A stretch of 64,000 nt of DNA, from contig JBEKMN010000041.1 in assembly GCA_050008495.1 (NCBI GenBank), positions 8,477 to 72,476 of the forward strand, given 5' to 3'. This stretch comes from CAVROP01 sp050008495. Its GTDB lineage: Bacteria; Acidobacteriota; Terriglobia; UBA7540. The notes below the pieces were generated by a model. It worked only from the letters and a program-made list of their open reading frames with translations. It was not told the origin of the DNA and ran no database searches. This document shows, in pieces, positions 31,522-41,067 of the stretch. Position 1 is the first letter of the stretch. Each line of letters opens with the position of its first letter. The position numbers and the translations under genes are program-made.

Positions 31522-33597
31522 TCACTCCGACGCCTTTGCGACCAGCATCGTCATATCGTCCTGGAGTTCCGGGCTTCCGGTCCAATCGCTAACACTGCGG
31601 TAGATTTCTTCCGTGAGGGTCTGTGCCGAGACGCTCCGCGCGCGCCTTACCACTTGCAGCAGCCGTTCTTCTCCAAACTCCTCGCCGTAGATATTCTCAG
31701 GCTCGGTGATGCCATCCGTAAACGCCACCAGCAAGTCGCCGGGCTGAATTTGAACTTCCGCTTGCTCATAGGTCATGGGGGAGAAAAGACCTACCACCGT
31801 ACCCCCCACGTTAAGCCTCTCGACTTTGCCGTGACGGAGCAACACGGGAGGCAGGTGACCCGCATTCGTATACATCAGGGAGCGGGAGGCCGCGTTGTAG
31901 ACTGCAAAAAAGAAGGTCACGTATTTTTCCCGCGGCGTACTCTCGTAAAGTTGCACGTTCAGCCTGCTGACTACCGCGGCGGTGGAGAGAGCCTTTGCCG
32001 GCGATCCGCCGGCGGACACAAGGCCATCGTAGAACTGGGCGCGCAAAGCCGACTGGATGGCGGCCATCAGCAGGGCGGCTGAAATCCCCTTGCCGCTGAC
32101 ATCCCCGAGGACAAGGCAAACTCTGTTCTCACCCAGATTGAGGAAGTCGTAATAATCGCCGCTGACGGTGCGCGCTGCCTTGCAAACTCCATAGAGTGCC
32201 AAGCCGGGAACTTCCGGCGCCGAGCGGGGAAACAACTGTGCTTGAACTTCGCGCGCGATCTCAAGCTCGCTCTGCATACGCAGCTTCTCTTCGGACTCCC
32301 GCAGCAAGCGCTCGACCGAGGCGGTCATGCTGTCGAAAGCTTCGCCGAGCGCGCTGAGCTGGTCGTTGGAAGGAACGCCGATGCGGTAAGAAAAATCACC
32401 TTTCTTCACCTGCTCCGTAGCTTCATAAAGCTTGTCCACGGCGAGGGTGATGGAACGCGTCAGGCGTATGCCAATGAGGAGAGCGATGCCCTCGATGATG
32501 AGGAGGATTAGGGCTACGACTTTGAACAGCATGACGTAGACGTCGGAATATTCTCCCTGCGTCTCCAGCAGGCGCCGGTTGAGAGCCATGACCCTCGAAC
32601 TCACATAGACGACTGCGGCCGCGGCCAGCTTCTGTTTTGTGTCGCCTTGCCAGGAGACAGGATCCAGCGACGACGCGCCGACCACCGTGAAATCGAACCG
32701 GTTGGTGGGTTCCGGAAGCCTTAGTCTCTTTGAGTGAAGGCTCGCTAATTGATAGAAAGATCCCTCGGCGGTCTCGAACGGAGCGTGCATCCTTGAATTC
32801 AACGGCGGGACTTCGCTATGCGCGGACCGCGTGGTCATGATACCGACCGGTCCAATACCCTCGCCCGCCATGTCAAGCAGCTCGGGTGTGATAGGCTCGG
32901 AAAGAAGAGTAACCAGATTTCCTGCTGCCGTAGGCACACGCGCTATGGAACGTAAGGCAAGTTGGCCCCTGTCCGTCACAATCCCTGAGAACTCCTCCTC
33001 AGCGAACCAGGCCGGAGTCGTCAAAGGGGATTGAATCTTCTTTCCCTGCAAACGAAACGCCCTGTCTTGCGATGCAATCCGCAGCGTTATTTCGAGCCCG
33101 GGGTAGTTGGTGGCATGCTCCTTGAGTTCGGTTACGTAGAATGTCTGGAGCCGATCGAAAACCTGGTCCGGTCTTGCGAAGGCATTCAAGTGTGCCTCGT
33201 GAGTCACGGCGCGATTGAGTTGCTGAAGCGCGCTGAGGCGCTCGCGCAGATCTGCGGTTACGAGAAGCGCGCCGAATTGGCCACCCACGATAAACATGCC
33301 CAGACCCACCAGCAGCACGATGAGAAGGATCGGGACAATGGCGATAAACACGTAAGCAACGATCAACCGCCAGCGAAGACGCCACGGCCGGATCAATGCC
33401 ACAAGCCGGCTCAGATAGTAAAACAGGCAAATGGCGGCCGCGAGCCCATACAGGATCCAGAGCGTCGCTGGAACGCCGACGGCAAGCCGGTCCACACTCG
33501 CCAGGATGGCACCGCAGGCTAACACCCAGACGGTAAATCGGGCCATGCGGTGTTTGCGATATTCTCGCAGGAAAGTCTTGAGCAGTGCGTTTAACAT
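31522..33597 (-). CDS. HAMP-domain SpoIIE-type PP2C phosphatase (RsbU-like)
   Basis: This 691-residue membrane protein has hydrophobic helices (about 20-65 and 75-105), a large extracytoplasmic sensor part, another helix (about 365-385), a HAMP domain (about 390-440) and a C-terminal PP2C/SpoIIE domain (about 470-690). The last has the metal-binding residues in SGDYYDF, VLGDVSGKGISAALLM, YTNAGHLPP and FTDGITE. Such proteins dephosphorylate anti-sigma-factor antagonists in partner-switching stress control. No antagonist or anti-sigma gene lies nearby, so the target is encoded elsewhere. Its ATG overlaps the stop of the upstream permease (TGATG). Confidence 0.92.
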   Translation of the reverse strand: MLNALLKTFLREYRKHRMARFTVWVLACGAILASVDRLAVGVPATLWILYGLAAAICLFYYLSRLVALIRPWRLRWRLIVAYVFIAIVPILLIVLLVGLGMFIVGGQFGALLVTADLRERLSALQQLNRAVTHEAHLNAFARPDQVFDRLQTFYVTELKEHATNYPGLEITLRIASQDRAFRLQGKKIQSPLTTPAWFAEEEFSGIVTDRGQLALRSIARVPTAAGNLVTLLSEPITPELLDMAGEGIGPVGIMTTRSAHSEVPPLNSRMHAPFETAEGSFYQLASLHSKRLRLPEPTNRFDFTVVGASSLDPVSWQGDTKQKLAAAAVVYVSSRVMALNRRLLETQGEYSDVYVMLFKVVALILLIIEGIALLIGIRLTRSITLAVDKLYEATEQVKKGDFSYRIGVPSNDQLSALGEAFDSMTASVERLLRESEEKLRMQSELEIAREVQAQLFPRSAPEVPGLALYGVCKAARTVSGDYYDFLNLGENRVCLVLGDVSGKGISAALLMAAIQSALRAQFYDGLVSAGGSPAKALSTAAVVSRLNVQLYESTPREKYVTFFFAVYNAASRSLMYTNAGHLPPVLLRHGKVERLNVGGTVVGLFSPMTYEQAEVQIQPGDLLVAFTDGITEPENIYGEEFGEERLLQVVRRARSVSAQTLTEEIYRSVSDWTGSPELQDDMTMLVAKASE

Positions 33598-35072
33598 CAG
33601 GAATGAACCGGCGCGTTTTCTTTAGGAACTGCCTGGTTTTGCAGGACACTGTGCCGCCGCCCGTAACTGAAGTAAATCACCAAGCCGATCACCAGCCACA
33701 CGACCAGACGAAGTTTCGTCATCGGGGAGAGGCCGATGATCAGAGCGCCCGAAAACAGGATTGCCAGGATCGGCACCAGCGGCACCATGGGCGTTTTGAA
33801 CGGACGGCTCAAATCGGGATGCGTCCTCCTCAGGACCCACACGCCCGCGCTCACCAGCATGAACGCGAGCAGCGTTCCCACGCTGGTCATCTCATCCAGG
33901 ACGCTCAGCGGAACCAGCGTGGCCAGCAATGCCACGAAGAGGCCCGCAACGATAGAGCTTTTGTACGGCGTGCGGAAGCGGGGATGAATGGCGCTCGCCC
34001 AGGGCCACAGCAACCCGTCGCGCGACATCGAATAGAAGACACGCGACTGCCCCAGCAGCATCACCAGCATGACGGTGGCCAGCCCTCCCAAAGCCCCAAT
34101 CTCAACCATAAACGTCGCCCAGTGTTGCCCGGTGACGCGAATTCCCACCACGACCGGATCAGGCACGTTCAGTTGGGTGTAAGGAACAAGGCGCGTCAGC
34201 AGTCCTGAGACCAGGATATAGAGCACGGTGCAGATCACGAGCGAACCCAGAATGCCAAACGGCATGTCCTTTTTCGGATTCTTGGCCTCTTGAGCGGCCG
34301 TGGAAACTGCGTCAAAGCCGATATAAGCAAAAAATACGACCCCTGCCCCGCGTAAGACTCCCGACCACCCGAAGTGCCCCTGCTCCCCCGTATTGGGCGG
34401 GATGAACGGATGCCAGTAATCCGGCCACCCCTTGTGGGAGAGCAGAAATGCGGCTGCGAGCGCGATGAACAGGCATACCACCGCAACTTTGAGGATCACA
34501 ATGGCCGTGGTGAAGTTGGCCGATTCTTTAATGCCGATCACCAGAATCGCGGAAATCGCCACGATCACCAGAAAACCAATGTAGTCATAGGTCAAATGCA
34601 CGTGTCTGCCGAAGAGCATGAAATCGGTATGCGGAATGGGCGGCAGGCCCAAACCGATATCCTTGAGAAAAGCCCGCAGGTGCCCGCTCCAGCCCACGGC
34701 GACCGTGGCTGCGCCGAAGGCATACTCCAGAATCAAGTCCCAGCCAATAATCCACGCGACTAACTCTCCCAGCGTGGCATAGGAGTAGGTATACGCGCTG
34801 CCCGCGATCGGGATCATGGAAGCGAACTCAGCGTAACACAAGCCGGCGAATGCACAGGCGATTCCCGCCAGGATGAACGAGAGCAGGATCGCGGGCCCGG
34901 CAAACTGCGCCGCAGCCTGGCCGGTAATTACGAAAATCCCCGCGCCGATGATCGCTCCGATGCCGAGCGTCAGCAGGTTGATCGGCCCCAGCGCGCGCCG
35001 CAAGCCGTGCTCGGATTCGACCGCCTCTTTCCTCAACTCCTCGATGCTCTTTTTTGCCCAGATGCTTGGCAT
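33597..35072 (-). CDS. APC-superfamily cationic amino acid permease
   Basis: This 491-residue transporter has about 12 membrane helices. The unwound first helix GIGAIIGAGIFVITG, the AGLCYAEFASMIPIAGSAYTY segment and GFDAVSTAAQEAKNPKKDMP are typical of the CAT (cationic amino acid transporter) branch represented by YfnA/GkApcT. The substrate is an amino acid; which one is not decidable. The stop overlaps the phosphatase start by one base, so both are co-translated. Confidence 0.92.
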   Translation of the reverse strand: MPSIWAKKSIEELRKEAVESEHGLRRALGPINLLTLGIGAIIGAGIFVITGQAAAQFAGPAILLSFILAGIACAFAGLCYAEFASMIPIAGSAYTYSYATLGELVAWIIGWDLILEYAFGAATVAVGWSGHLRAFLKDIGLGLPPIPHTDFMLFGRHVHLTYDYIGFLVIVAISAILVIGIKESANFTTAIVILKVAVVCLFIALAAAFLLSHKGWPDYWHPFIPPNTGEQGHFGWSGVLRGAGVVFFAYIGFDAVSTAAQEAKNPKKDMPFGILGSLVICTVLYILVSGLLTRLVPYTQLNVPDPVVVGIRVTGQHWATFMVEIGALGGLATVMLVMLLGQSRVFYSMSRDGLLWPWASAIHPRFRTPYKSSIVAGLFVALLATLVPLSVLDEMTSVGTLLAFMLVSAGVWVLRRTHPDLSRPFKTPMVPLVPILAILFSGALIIGLSPMTKLRLVVWLVIGLVIYFSYGRRHSVLQNQAVPKENAPVHS

Positions 35073-35087
35073 TCCATCTCCCTTTGC

Positions 35088-35118
35088 AGCTATCAGCCAT
35101 CAGCTCTCAGCCGTCAGC
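35088..35118. repeat. Heptamer direct array, 4 units
   Basis: AGCTATC, AGCCATC, AGCTCTC, AGCCGTC, plus AGC, located just upstream of the CAT permease start. A GTCACTC-type fragment (35204-35228) lies nearby. Confidence 0.7.
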
Positions 35119-35206
35119 AAAAACAACGCCGACGGCAGCTTGCCGTCACCCTTCCCCGCCGCCTGGTGGCCGACCCCCGACGCCTCTTTTTCCGGCTCGT
35201 CACTCA

Positions 35207-36667
35207 TCACTTGTCACTCGTCACTGCTGTCTTGCGCCAAAGGAAATAAACGGGCACTCCGAGTGCCACAATACTGAGGCCTGCAAGGCTGCGTCCGGGC
35301 TTGTGCGTGAGCAGCGCCCACTCCACAAACGAGGCAAAGGCGATGTAAATCGCGGGGACCACGGGGTACCCCCACGCCCGGTAGGGTCGCGGCGCTAGGG
35401 GGCGAGTCCGCCGAAGCTGGAAGACGCCCGCCAGAGTTAAAGCATAGAACAAAACCACGGCGAAAATCACGTAATCTAGCAGTTCGCTATAGGTCCCGCT
35501 CAAAGTCAACAGGGCTGCCCACACTGCTTGCACGCCGAGGGAAACGGCCGGGGTACGGTGTGTCGGGTGCACTTTGGCCACGGAAGGAAAGAACAGGCCA
35601 TCCTTCGCCATGGCATAGTAGACGCGGGCACCGGTCAGGATCAGACCGTTCATGCACCCGAAGGTCGAAATCATGATCGCGGCTGCCATCAGGGTAGCGC
35701 CTCTGCCCCCGAGCATGACCTGTGCCGCCGCCGTCGCAACCCGGTCTTCTGCGGCGTGCTGGATGCCGGAGAAAGGCAGGACGCGGAGATAGATCCAGTT
35801 GCACGCCACGTAAAGGCAGCAAATAGTCGTGGTGCCCATAAACAGCGCCAGGGGCAAGTTACGCCGGGGATTGACAATCTCGCTGCCCGTAAACGTAACG
35901 TTGTTCCAGGCATCGGACGAAAACAACGGGCCCACCAAAGCTACGGAAACGACGGTCAACGTCGCCAGATTCCAATGCACGCCACTCCAAAGTCCCTCCT
36001 GGTGCGTAGCTGCCGCTGGGTGAAGATTCGACCACCAGACCCCCAACGCTACCAACCCCACTAGCGTGGCCACCTTGAGAGTGGTAAAAACATTCTGCAC
36101 CCAAGCCCCGAGCCGCAGCCCGAAGACGTTCAGGATGCTGAGAAAAAGCAATGCAATAACCGCCACCAGTTGCTGTGAGGAGAGCGTTAACGAAACCGTG
36201 TGATGAAAAACCGCAATCCGCCCGAGATTTATGAGGAGATTCTGGGTTGAGACCCAGGGCACCAAGACCCCCAGGAACTTCCCGAAGGCCACCGCCACCG
36301 CGGCCATCGTCCCGGTTTGAATGATCAGGAAAAGGGTCCAGCCGTAAAGAAATCCGAAAAGCGGCCCGAAAGCCTCGCGCAAGTAAATGTACTGCCCGCC
36401 GGCGGTCGGCATCATGCCTGCCAATTCGCCGTAAGTCACCGCCGCCGCAACAGTCATTAATCCGCTGACCAGCCAACAAAGCAGAAGGAGGCCCGGGGAC
36501 TGCACCTGGCGCGCAATGTCAGCGGCCACAATGAAAATCCCCGAGCCAATCATCGAGCCCATGACGATCGTAGTGCAATCGTAAAGGCGGAGGCCCTTGA
36601 CGAGATCCGAAGACGAGGCCTGGGAAGTCGCGGCTTGGGACGTGTATGCTGACATGTCAGGCCACAT
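35207..36667 (-). CDS. APC-superfamily amino acid permease (LAT-like)
   Basis: This second 12-helix permease (486 residues) is related to L-type amino acid transporters. Visible are VMGSMIGSGIFIVAADIA, YGELAGMMPTAGGQYIYLREAFG and FTGSEIVNPRRNLPLAL. It is only distantly related to its neighbour, so the pair is not a recent duplication. The start may be the ATG at 36655 (MSAYTSQ) instead of 36667; neither has a clear ribosome-binding site. The last few residues come from a heptamer repeat fragment. Confidence 0.9.
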   Translation of the reverse strand: MWPDMSAYTSQAATSQASSSDLVKGLRLYDCTTIVMGSMIGSGIFIVAADIARQVQSPGLLLLCWLVSGLMTVAAAVTYGELAGMMPTAGGQYIYLREAFGPLFGFLYGWTLFLIIQTGTMAAVAVAFGKFLGVLVPWVSTQNLLINLGRIAVFHHTVSLTLSSQQLVAVIALLFLSILNVFGLRLGAWVQNVFTTLKVATLVGLVALGVWWSNLHPAAATHQEGLWSGVHWNLATLTVVSVALVGPLFSSDAWNNVTFTGSEIVNPRRNLPLALFMGTTTICCLYVACNWIYLRVLPFSGIQHAAEDRVATAAAQVMLGGRGATLMAAAIMISTFGCMNGLILTGARVYYAMAKDGLFFPSVAKVHPTHRTPAVSLGVQAVWAALLTLSGTYSELLDYVIFAVVLFYALTLAGVFQLRRTRPLAPRPYRAWGYPVVPAIYIAFASFVEWALLTHKPGRSLAGLSIVALGVPVYFLWRKTAVTSDK

Positions 36668-36835
36668 TCACCACGAAAAGGGCAGCGCGGCGGAGCCGCG
36701 ATTCCGAATTCCAGATATCAAATTCCCGAACCGGCGCTGTGAGCGGATTCCCCACGGAGAATCAAAGCGCCCCATGAAGAAGCTCACCGGCAATGATATA
36801 GAGAGCGCGGACACGGTTTCCTGGCACGGCGCGCT

Positions 36836-37462
36836 TTAGCACTCCAGTTTGCTCAAGAACTCTCGCGCCCGTTGTTCGAGGTCCGGCGCATCGAGAAGTC
36901 CGCCAATCACTGCCACCGAATCTGCGCCCGCGGCAAGCACCTCGCGGGCATTCTGTAAGCTGATGCCGCCGATCGCCACCAAGGGCTTTCTCGTAGCGCG
37001 TCGCGCTTGCCGCAGCCCCTCCAACCCAACCACCGGGTCAGGGTTTCCCTTGCTGGCGGTAGGAAAGACAGGACCGAACGCAATGTAATCCGCCGTGGTG
37101 CCGTCCGCTTCGACGACTTGCTCCAGCGAGTGGGTGGAACACCCTAGCCACTGCCCGGTGGCGAGAACCCGGCGGGCCAACTCAACCGGCAAGTCGGTCT
37201 GCCCCAAGTGAACGCCGTCCGCATCTGCCGCCCGCGCCACATCGGCACGATCGTTTACAATCAGGCGACAGCCGGACTCGTGAAGGAGCCCCCGCAGTTC
37301 TGTGCAAGCTTCGTAGAGTTGGCGGGACAAAGCGTGCTTGTCACGGTATTGTATAAGCCGCACGTCCGCCGAAACGAGCGCTCTCGCGGCCGCCGCCGGC
37401 GCCCGGCCGCCCAACCGCGCCGGGTCGATTATGGCGTAGAGGTGTGGAATCGAGACACTCAT
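36836..37462 (-). CDS. thiE: Thiamine-phosphate synthase
   Basis: ThiE joins HMP-PP and HET-P to thiamine phosphate. The TIM-barrel motifs are present: IQYRDK, LIVNDRADVA, GVHLGQTDLP, GCSTHSLEQ, FGPVFPTASKGNP and AIGGISLQNA. The ATG at 37462 gives 208 residues, the usual length; an in-frame ATG at 37504 would add 14. No thiamine (TPP) riboswitch is evident upstream. No other thiamine genes are near. Confidence 0.95.
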   Translation of the reverse strand: MSVSIPHLYAIIDPARLGGRAPAAAARALVSADVRLIQYRDKHALSRQLYEACTELRGLLHESGCRLIVNDRADVARAADADGVHLGQTDLPVELARRVLATGQWLGCSTHSLEQVVEADGTTADYIAFGPVFPTASKGNPDPVVGLEGLRQARRATRKPLVAIGGISLQNAREVLAAGADSVAVIGGLLDAPDLEQRAREFLSKLEC

Positions 37463-37520
37463 GGGCAATAACGAAACGGCAAGCAACCGCACTCGGGACG
37501 GCACGCCGCCCGCCGAGAAG

Positions 37521-37550
37521 TTGCACGGGCAGGGCTTGCCCTACCCCCGG
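37521..37550. repeat. GGGCTTGCCC repeat fragment
   Basis: GGGCAGGGCTTGCCCTACCCC between the accC stop and the thiE start belongs to the same type as the palindromic unit at 26238-26307. Confidence 0.55.
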
Positions 37551-37553
37551 ACA

Positions 37554-38906
37554 TCAAATGATATCATCGCTGTTCTTGATGAAGCGTCGCAGGAAATGCG
37601 TGTCAAACGCTCCTGAGCGAAAATCCGGATCAGCCATAATCTTCTGGTGTATGGGAATGCCGGTGGCAACGCCTTCGATGATGAACATTTCGAGAGCCCG
37701 AGCCATGCGGGTTATAGCCTCTGAGCGGTCATTGCCGCACACCACCAGTTTGGCAATCAGCGAATCGTAATAGGGGGGGATGACGGACTCGGCGTAGGCG
37801 GCAGTATCCACTCGCACGCCGATGCCGCCTGGGGCATGGAAGGCCGTGACCTTTCCGGCAGAAGGAGCGAAGGTTTCCGGATTCTCAGCGCAAATCCTGC
37901 ACTCAATCGCGTGCCCCAGCAGCCCTATCGCCTTGCCTCCAAAATTCAGATGACCTCCCGCCGCAATGTTAATCTGCATTTTAACCAAGTCGACTCCGGT
38001 CACCATCTCGGTGACCGCATGTTCGACCTGAATGCGGGTGTTCATTTCCATGAACTGGAGGTTGCGATTCTCGTCCATCAGGAATTCGACCGTGCCGGCA
38101 CTCGTGTAGCCAATCTTCTGTAAGGCCTCAACGACTTGTAACCCCACTCGTTCCCGAGTCTCCTGGTCAAGCTGGGTGGAAGGAGATTCCTCCACCAACT
38201 TCTGGTGCCGGCGCTGGATGGTGCACTCCCGTTCGCCGAAATGCACCACCTTGCCGTATTGGTCGCCCATCAGTTGGAATTCGATATGGCGAGGCGATTG
38301 AATGTGTTTCTCCAGATAAACGTCCGGGGTGCCAAACGAGGCCGCCGCCTCATTCTGGGCAGCTTGAATGGCGTGCGGCAGCTCGTCGGGTGTCCGTACA
38401 ATGCGCATGCCGCGCCCGCCGCCGCCCGCCGCCGCTTTCACCATGACGGGATATCCCGCGCGCTCTGCTTCTTCCAGCGCCATCGCCTCCGACCGGATCA
38501 CATCGGAGCCGGGAAGAATGGGCAGGCCCAACTCGGCCATCGCCCGGCGCGCCTGGTTCTTGTCCCCCATCATTCGCATGACGTCCGGACGCGGACCAAT
38601 GAAGACCAGGTTGGAGGCTTCGCAGACTTCGGCGAAGTAAGCGCTCTCCGCCAGGAACCCATACCCGGGATGAATCGCCTCGGCGCCGGTGATTTCCGCC
38701 GCCGAAATGATGCTCGCAACGTTCAGGTAACTGTCGGCGCTGCGCGGAGGCCCGATGCACACCGCCTCATCCGCGAAGCGCACGTGGAGCGAGTAACGGT
38801 CGGCTTCGGAATAGACGGCCACCGTTTCAATGCCCAGCTCCTTGCATGCGCAGATCACTCGCAGGGCGATTTCGCCGCGATTGGCAATGAGAATCTTCTT
38901 GAACAT
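37554..38906 (-). CDS. accC: Acetyl-CoA carboxylase biotin carboxylase subunit
   Basis: This 450-residue ATP-grasp enzyme carboxylates the biotin on AccB in the first step of fatty-acid synthesis. Signature parts are MFKKILIANRGEIALR, HPGYGFLAE, KAAAGGGGRGM, ERECTIQRRHQK and EMNTRIQVEHAVTE. The ATG at 38906 is used; the upstream frame to 38975 is heptamer repeat. accB lies upstream across the repeat, giving the common accB-accC order. Confidence 0.97.
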   Translation of the reverse strand: MFKKILIANRGEIALRVICACKELGIETVAVYSEADRYSLHVRFADEAVCIGPPRSADSYLNVASIISAAEITGAEAIHPGYGFLAESAYFAEVCEASNLVFIGPRPDVMRMMGDKNQARRAMAELGLPILPGSDVIRSEAMALEEAERAGYPVMVKAAAGGGGRGMRIVRTPDELPHAIQAAQNEAAASFGTPDVYLEKHIQSPRHIEFQLMGDQYGKVVHFGERECTIQRRHQKLVEESPSTQLDQETRERVGLQVVEALQKIGYTSAGTVEFLMDENRNLQFMEMNTRIQVEHAVTEMVTGVDLVKMQINIAAGGHLNFGGKAIGLLGHAIECRICAENPETFAPSAGKVTAFHAPGGIGVRVDTAAYAESVIPPYYDSLIAKLVVCGNDRSEAITRMARALEMFIIEGVATGIPIHQKIMADPDFRSGAFDTHFLRRFIKNSDDII

Positions 38907-38908
38907 AC

Positions 38909-39048
38909 GGAAATTCGAAAATGGAAACTGGAAAATGGAAAATAGAAACTGGAAAATGGAAATCGGAAGAACCAACCATCACTCACCACTTAAGACACCA
39001 GGGCACACTCTTCAGTTTCCATCTTCCAGTTTCCAGTTTCCGGTTTCC
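38909..39048. repeat. Heptamer inverted pair between accB and accC
   Basis: The left arm has nine units (GGAAATT, CGAAAAT, GGAAACT, GGAAAAT and so on, 38909-38971). The right arm has five (AGTTTCC, ATCTTCC, AGTTTCC, AGTTTCC, GGTTTCC, 39014-39048). It starts 2 bases before the accC start and ends one base before the accB stop. The unit matches 2710-2814. Confidence 0.9.
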
Positions 39049-39049
39049 G

Positions 39050-39622
39050 TCACTTTCCCCGCGTGGGCTTGATCGCAAACAGAGATTGGCCGTATTCCAC
39101 AGGTTGACCGGACTCCACGTAAGTGCGAGCGATTTCTCCCGCCACCTCCGCTTCCAATTCATTCATCAGCTTCATGGCTTCAATGATGCAGAGGACCTGA
39201 CCCAATTGCACGGTGTCACCGACATTGACGAAGGGCGGGGCATTAGGCGACGGGGCCGCGTAAAATGTGCCCACGATGGGGGATTTCATGATGTACAGGT
39301 CCTCCGCGGATTCTGCGGGTGTTTCGGGGGCGAGGGGTTCTTCCGCCGGAAGCGGTGCGCCCAGCGGAGCGGCAGGCACCGCGGGCAACGGCGTAAGTGG
39401 GGGCGCCGCAGGTTCCGAGAGATAAACTTCTCCCGCACCCACGCTCGAAGCCACAGCGGTCCCGCGCTTAACCCGAATCTTTGCGCCGTTCTGCTCTAAT
39501 TCAAATTCAGTCACCTGACGCTCAATCAGAGCGTCGATGAGCTGCTCGATTTCCTCGAGTCCCCAAACCTTTTCGCTGCCTTCGACGCCGCGCGTCGGTT
39601 TCTTTCCGGCCATTTTCCTCAT
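39050..39622 (-). CDS. accB: Biotin carboxyl carrier protein of acetyl-CoA carboxylase
   Basis: This 190-residue protein has an N-terminal helical segment (EEIEQLIDALIERQVTEFELEQ), a Pro/Ala-rich linker (about 68-108) and the biotinyl domain with Lys151 in EAMKLMNE. Two in-frame ATGs (39622 and 39613) both have purine-rich sequence before them. It is co-directional with the M24 peptidase gene upstream and accC downstream. Confidence 0.96.
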   Translation of the reverse strand: MRKMAGKKPTRGVEGSEKVWGLEEIEQLIDALIERQVTEFELEQNGAKIRVKRGTAVASSVGAGEVYLSEPAAPPLTPLPAVPAAPLGAPLPAEEPLAPETPAESAEDLYIMKSPIVGTFYAAPSPNAPPFVNVGDTVQLGQVLCIIEAMKLMNELEAEVAGEIARTYVESGQPVEYGQSLFAIKPTRGK

Positions 39623-39637
39623 TCTCCGAGCGGTTCG

Positions 39638-39665
39638 GTAGGGGCGGTTCGCGAGCCGCCCCTAC
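39638..39665. repeat. GGGGCGGTT palindrome, copy 2
   Basis: A 28-base near-perfect palindrome with ends GTAGGGGCGG and CCGCCCCTAC around TTCGCGAG lies between the peptidase gene stop and accB. It overlaps the peptidase stop codon. Confidence 0.85.
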
Positions 39666-40750
39666 CCCGCGATAATCCAGCGATCCTTAGGGGCAGGGGT
39701 CAACACTTCCGGACCATCAGGCCCAACCAAGATAGTATCCTCGATCCGAATTCCACCCCAGCCTTTCAAATAAACTCCGGGCTCCACGGTGACCACTTGG
39801 CCTGCCTGAAGGCGAGTCTTTTCTCCCCGTCCCAGACAGGGCAGTTCGTGGGTCTCCATGCCTACGCCGTGTCCAGTGCTGTGAGTAAAAAAGCTGGCCA
39901 ACCCGTGCGCCGCCAGGGTCCTCCTTGCCATCGCGTCGACTTCACCGGTGCGGACTCCCGGCAGCGCCGACCTGGCAGCTCTTTCCTGAGCCTCTGCCAC
40001 AGCGTTGAAGATTCGCCGCACACGCCGGGAGGGCGGCCCCAGGTGCACGGTTCGAGTCATATCAGCAGTGTAGTTGCCAAGTATAGCACCGAGATCAAAG
40101 ATAACCAATTCATTTTCGGTCAATAACTTGCGCGACGGACGTGCGTGAGGAAGCGCGGCGCGCGCGCCAGAGGCCACAATGGTCTCGAAGGCCGCGCCCT
40201 CCGCGCCCCGCTTTCGCATCAGATACTCAATCTCTGCGCCCAGGTCGCACTCGCTGACTCCCGGCCTGGTGATCTCAAGGACTTTCACAAAAACCTCAGC
40301 GGTGATTTTCCCCGCATCACGAATCCTTGCCACTTCTTCCTCGTCCTTTACAGCCCGGAGTTGCTCGACCAATCCTCGCGCCGGGAGAAACTTGACACGC
40401 CGGCCGGCGTCCTTCTCGAGCCGTGAAAAGTCAGCACAACTCAGATGCGCCTGTTCGTAACCAATCTGGCGAACTTTATGCGCTTTCAGCCACGACGCAA
40501 CCGCCTTGTGAAGGCCTTTCCTCTCCTCGATCACTTCTACTCCCCGAGCTTCCTCGCGGGCCTCGAGCGTGTACCGCGGGTCCACCCAGAGAATTCCCTC
40601 ACGCGAGTTGAGAAGCGCGATTCCCGCAGTCCCTCGAAAGCCTGTCAAGTATGCGATGTTGGTCAGATTTGTGATCAGGAAGAAAGGAAACCGGTGCTCT
40701 TCCAGCACCGCCCGGAGAGCGCTTTGCCTTTTAGCATACCTGTTGTTCAT
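39662..40750 (-). CDS. M24-family Xaa-Pro aminopeptidase
   Basis: The 362 residues comprise an N-terminal creatinase-like domain (about 1-130) and a pita-bread catalytic domain with all five metal ligands: Asp in VIFDLGA, Asp in ADMTRTV, His in THSTGHGVGMETHE, Glu in VEPGVY and Glu in IRIEDT. It removes N-terminal residues before proline. The position immediately upstream of accB is common in many bacteria (pepQ/yqhT-accBC). Confidence 0.94.
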   Translation of the reverse strand: MNNRYAKRQSALRAVLEEHRFPFFLITNLTNIAYLTGFRGTAGIALLNSREGILWVDPRYTLEAREEARGVEVIEERKGLHKAVASWLKAHKVRQIGYEQAHLSCADFSRLEKDAGRRVKFLPARGLVEQLRAVKDEEEVARIRDAGKITAEVFVKVLEITRPGVSECDLGAEIEYLMRKRGAEGAAFETIVASGARAALPHARPSRKLLTENELVIFDLGAILGNYTADMTRTVHLGPPSRRVRRIFNAVAEAQERAARSALPGVRTGEVDAMARRTLAAHGLASFFTHSTGHGVGMETHELPCLGRGEKTRLQAGQVVTVEPGVYLKGWGGIRIEDTILVGPDGPEVLTPAPKDRWIIAG

Positions 40751-41067
40751 GGAGAAGTGCCATTGTAAGGGTATGGTGAGCCCTGCTCCCGCGTCCTGCG
40801 GGAGGACGGCTTGCCTGTCCCTTGGAGTTGTGTTGCCTGCTTGCCTGATCTCTCGAAGCTCTGAGACTTCCGCTCGCGGTCACTTGGGAGGACGCGAAGG
40901 CCCTGCTTCCCTTCTAGTGATGCGTTAGGGAAGACTGGTGGCTGATTCGAGAACCATCAAATCGTCGTAGCGCCGAGCTTTAGCTCGGCAGTTGCCAACC
41001 CTGCACTGCGCTCAGGGCAGGCTCTAAAGGTCGGCGCTACCGGTAAACGCATTTTCCCGACGCAACG
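40751..41067. other. 317-base intergenic region with repeats
   Basis: No gene is seen. It contains GGGAGGACGGCTTGCCTGTCC (related to the 26238 unit) and the GTAGCGC repeat at 40967-41040. The M24 gene promoter must lie here on the minus strand, but no clear boxes are visible. Confidence 0.5.
40967..41040. repeat. GTAGCGC palindromic repeat, copy 2
   Basis: It starts GTAGCGCCGAGC and ends TCGGCGCTAC, with internal hairpins CCGAGCTTTAGCTCGG and CCTGCACTGCGCTCAGGG. It lies 27 bases after the pilQ stop and might end that transcript. Confidence 0.8.

Noticed and set aside
37463..37553. Possible thiamine riboswitch upstream of thiE.
   Set aside because: The conserved TPP-box sequence elements are not present; the region is a palindromic repeat fragment.
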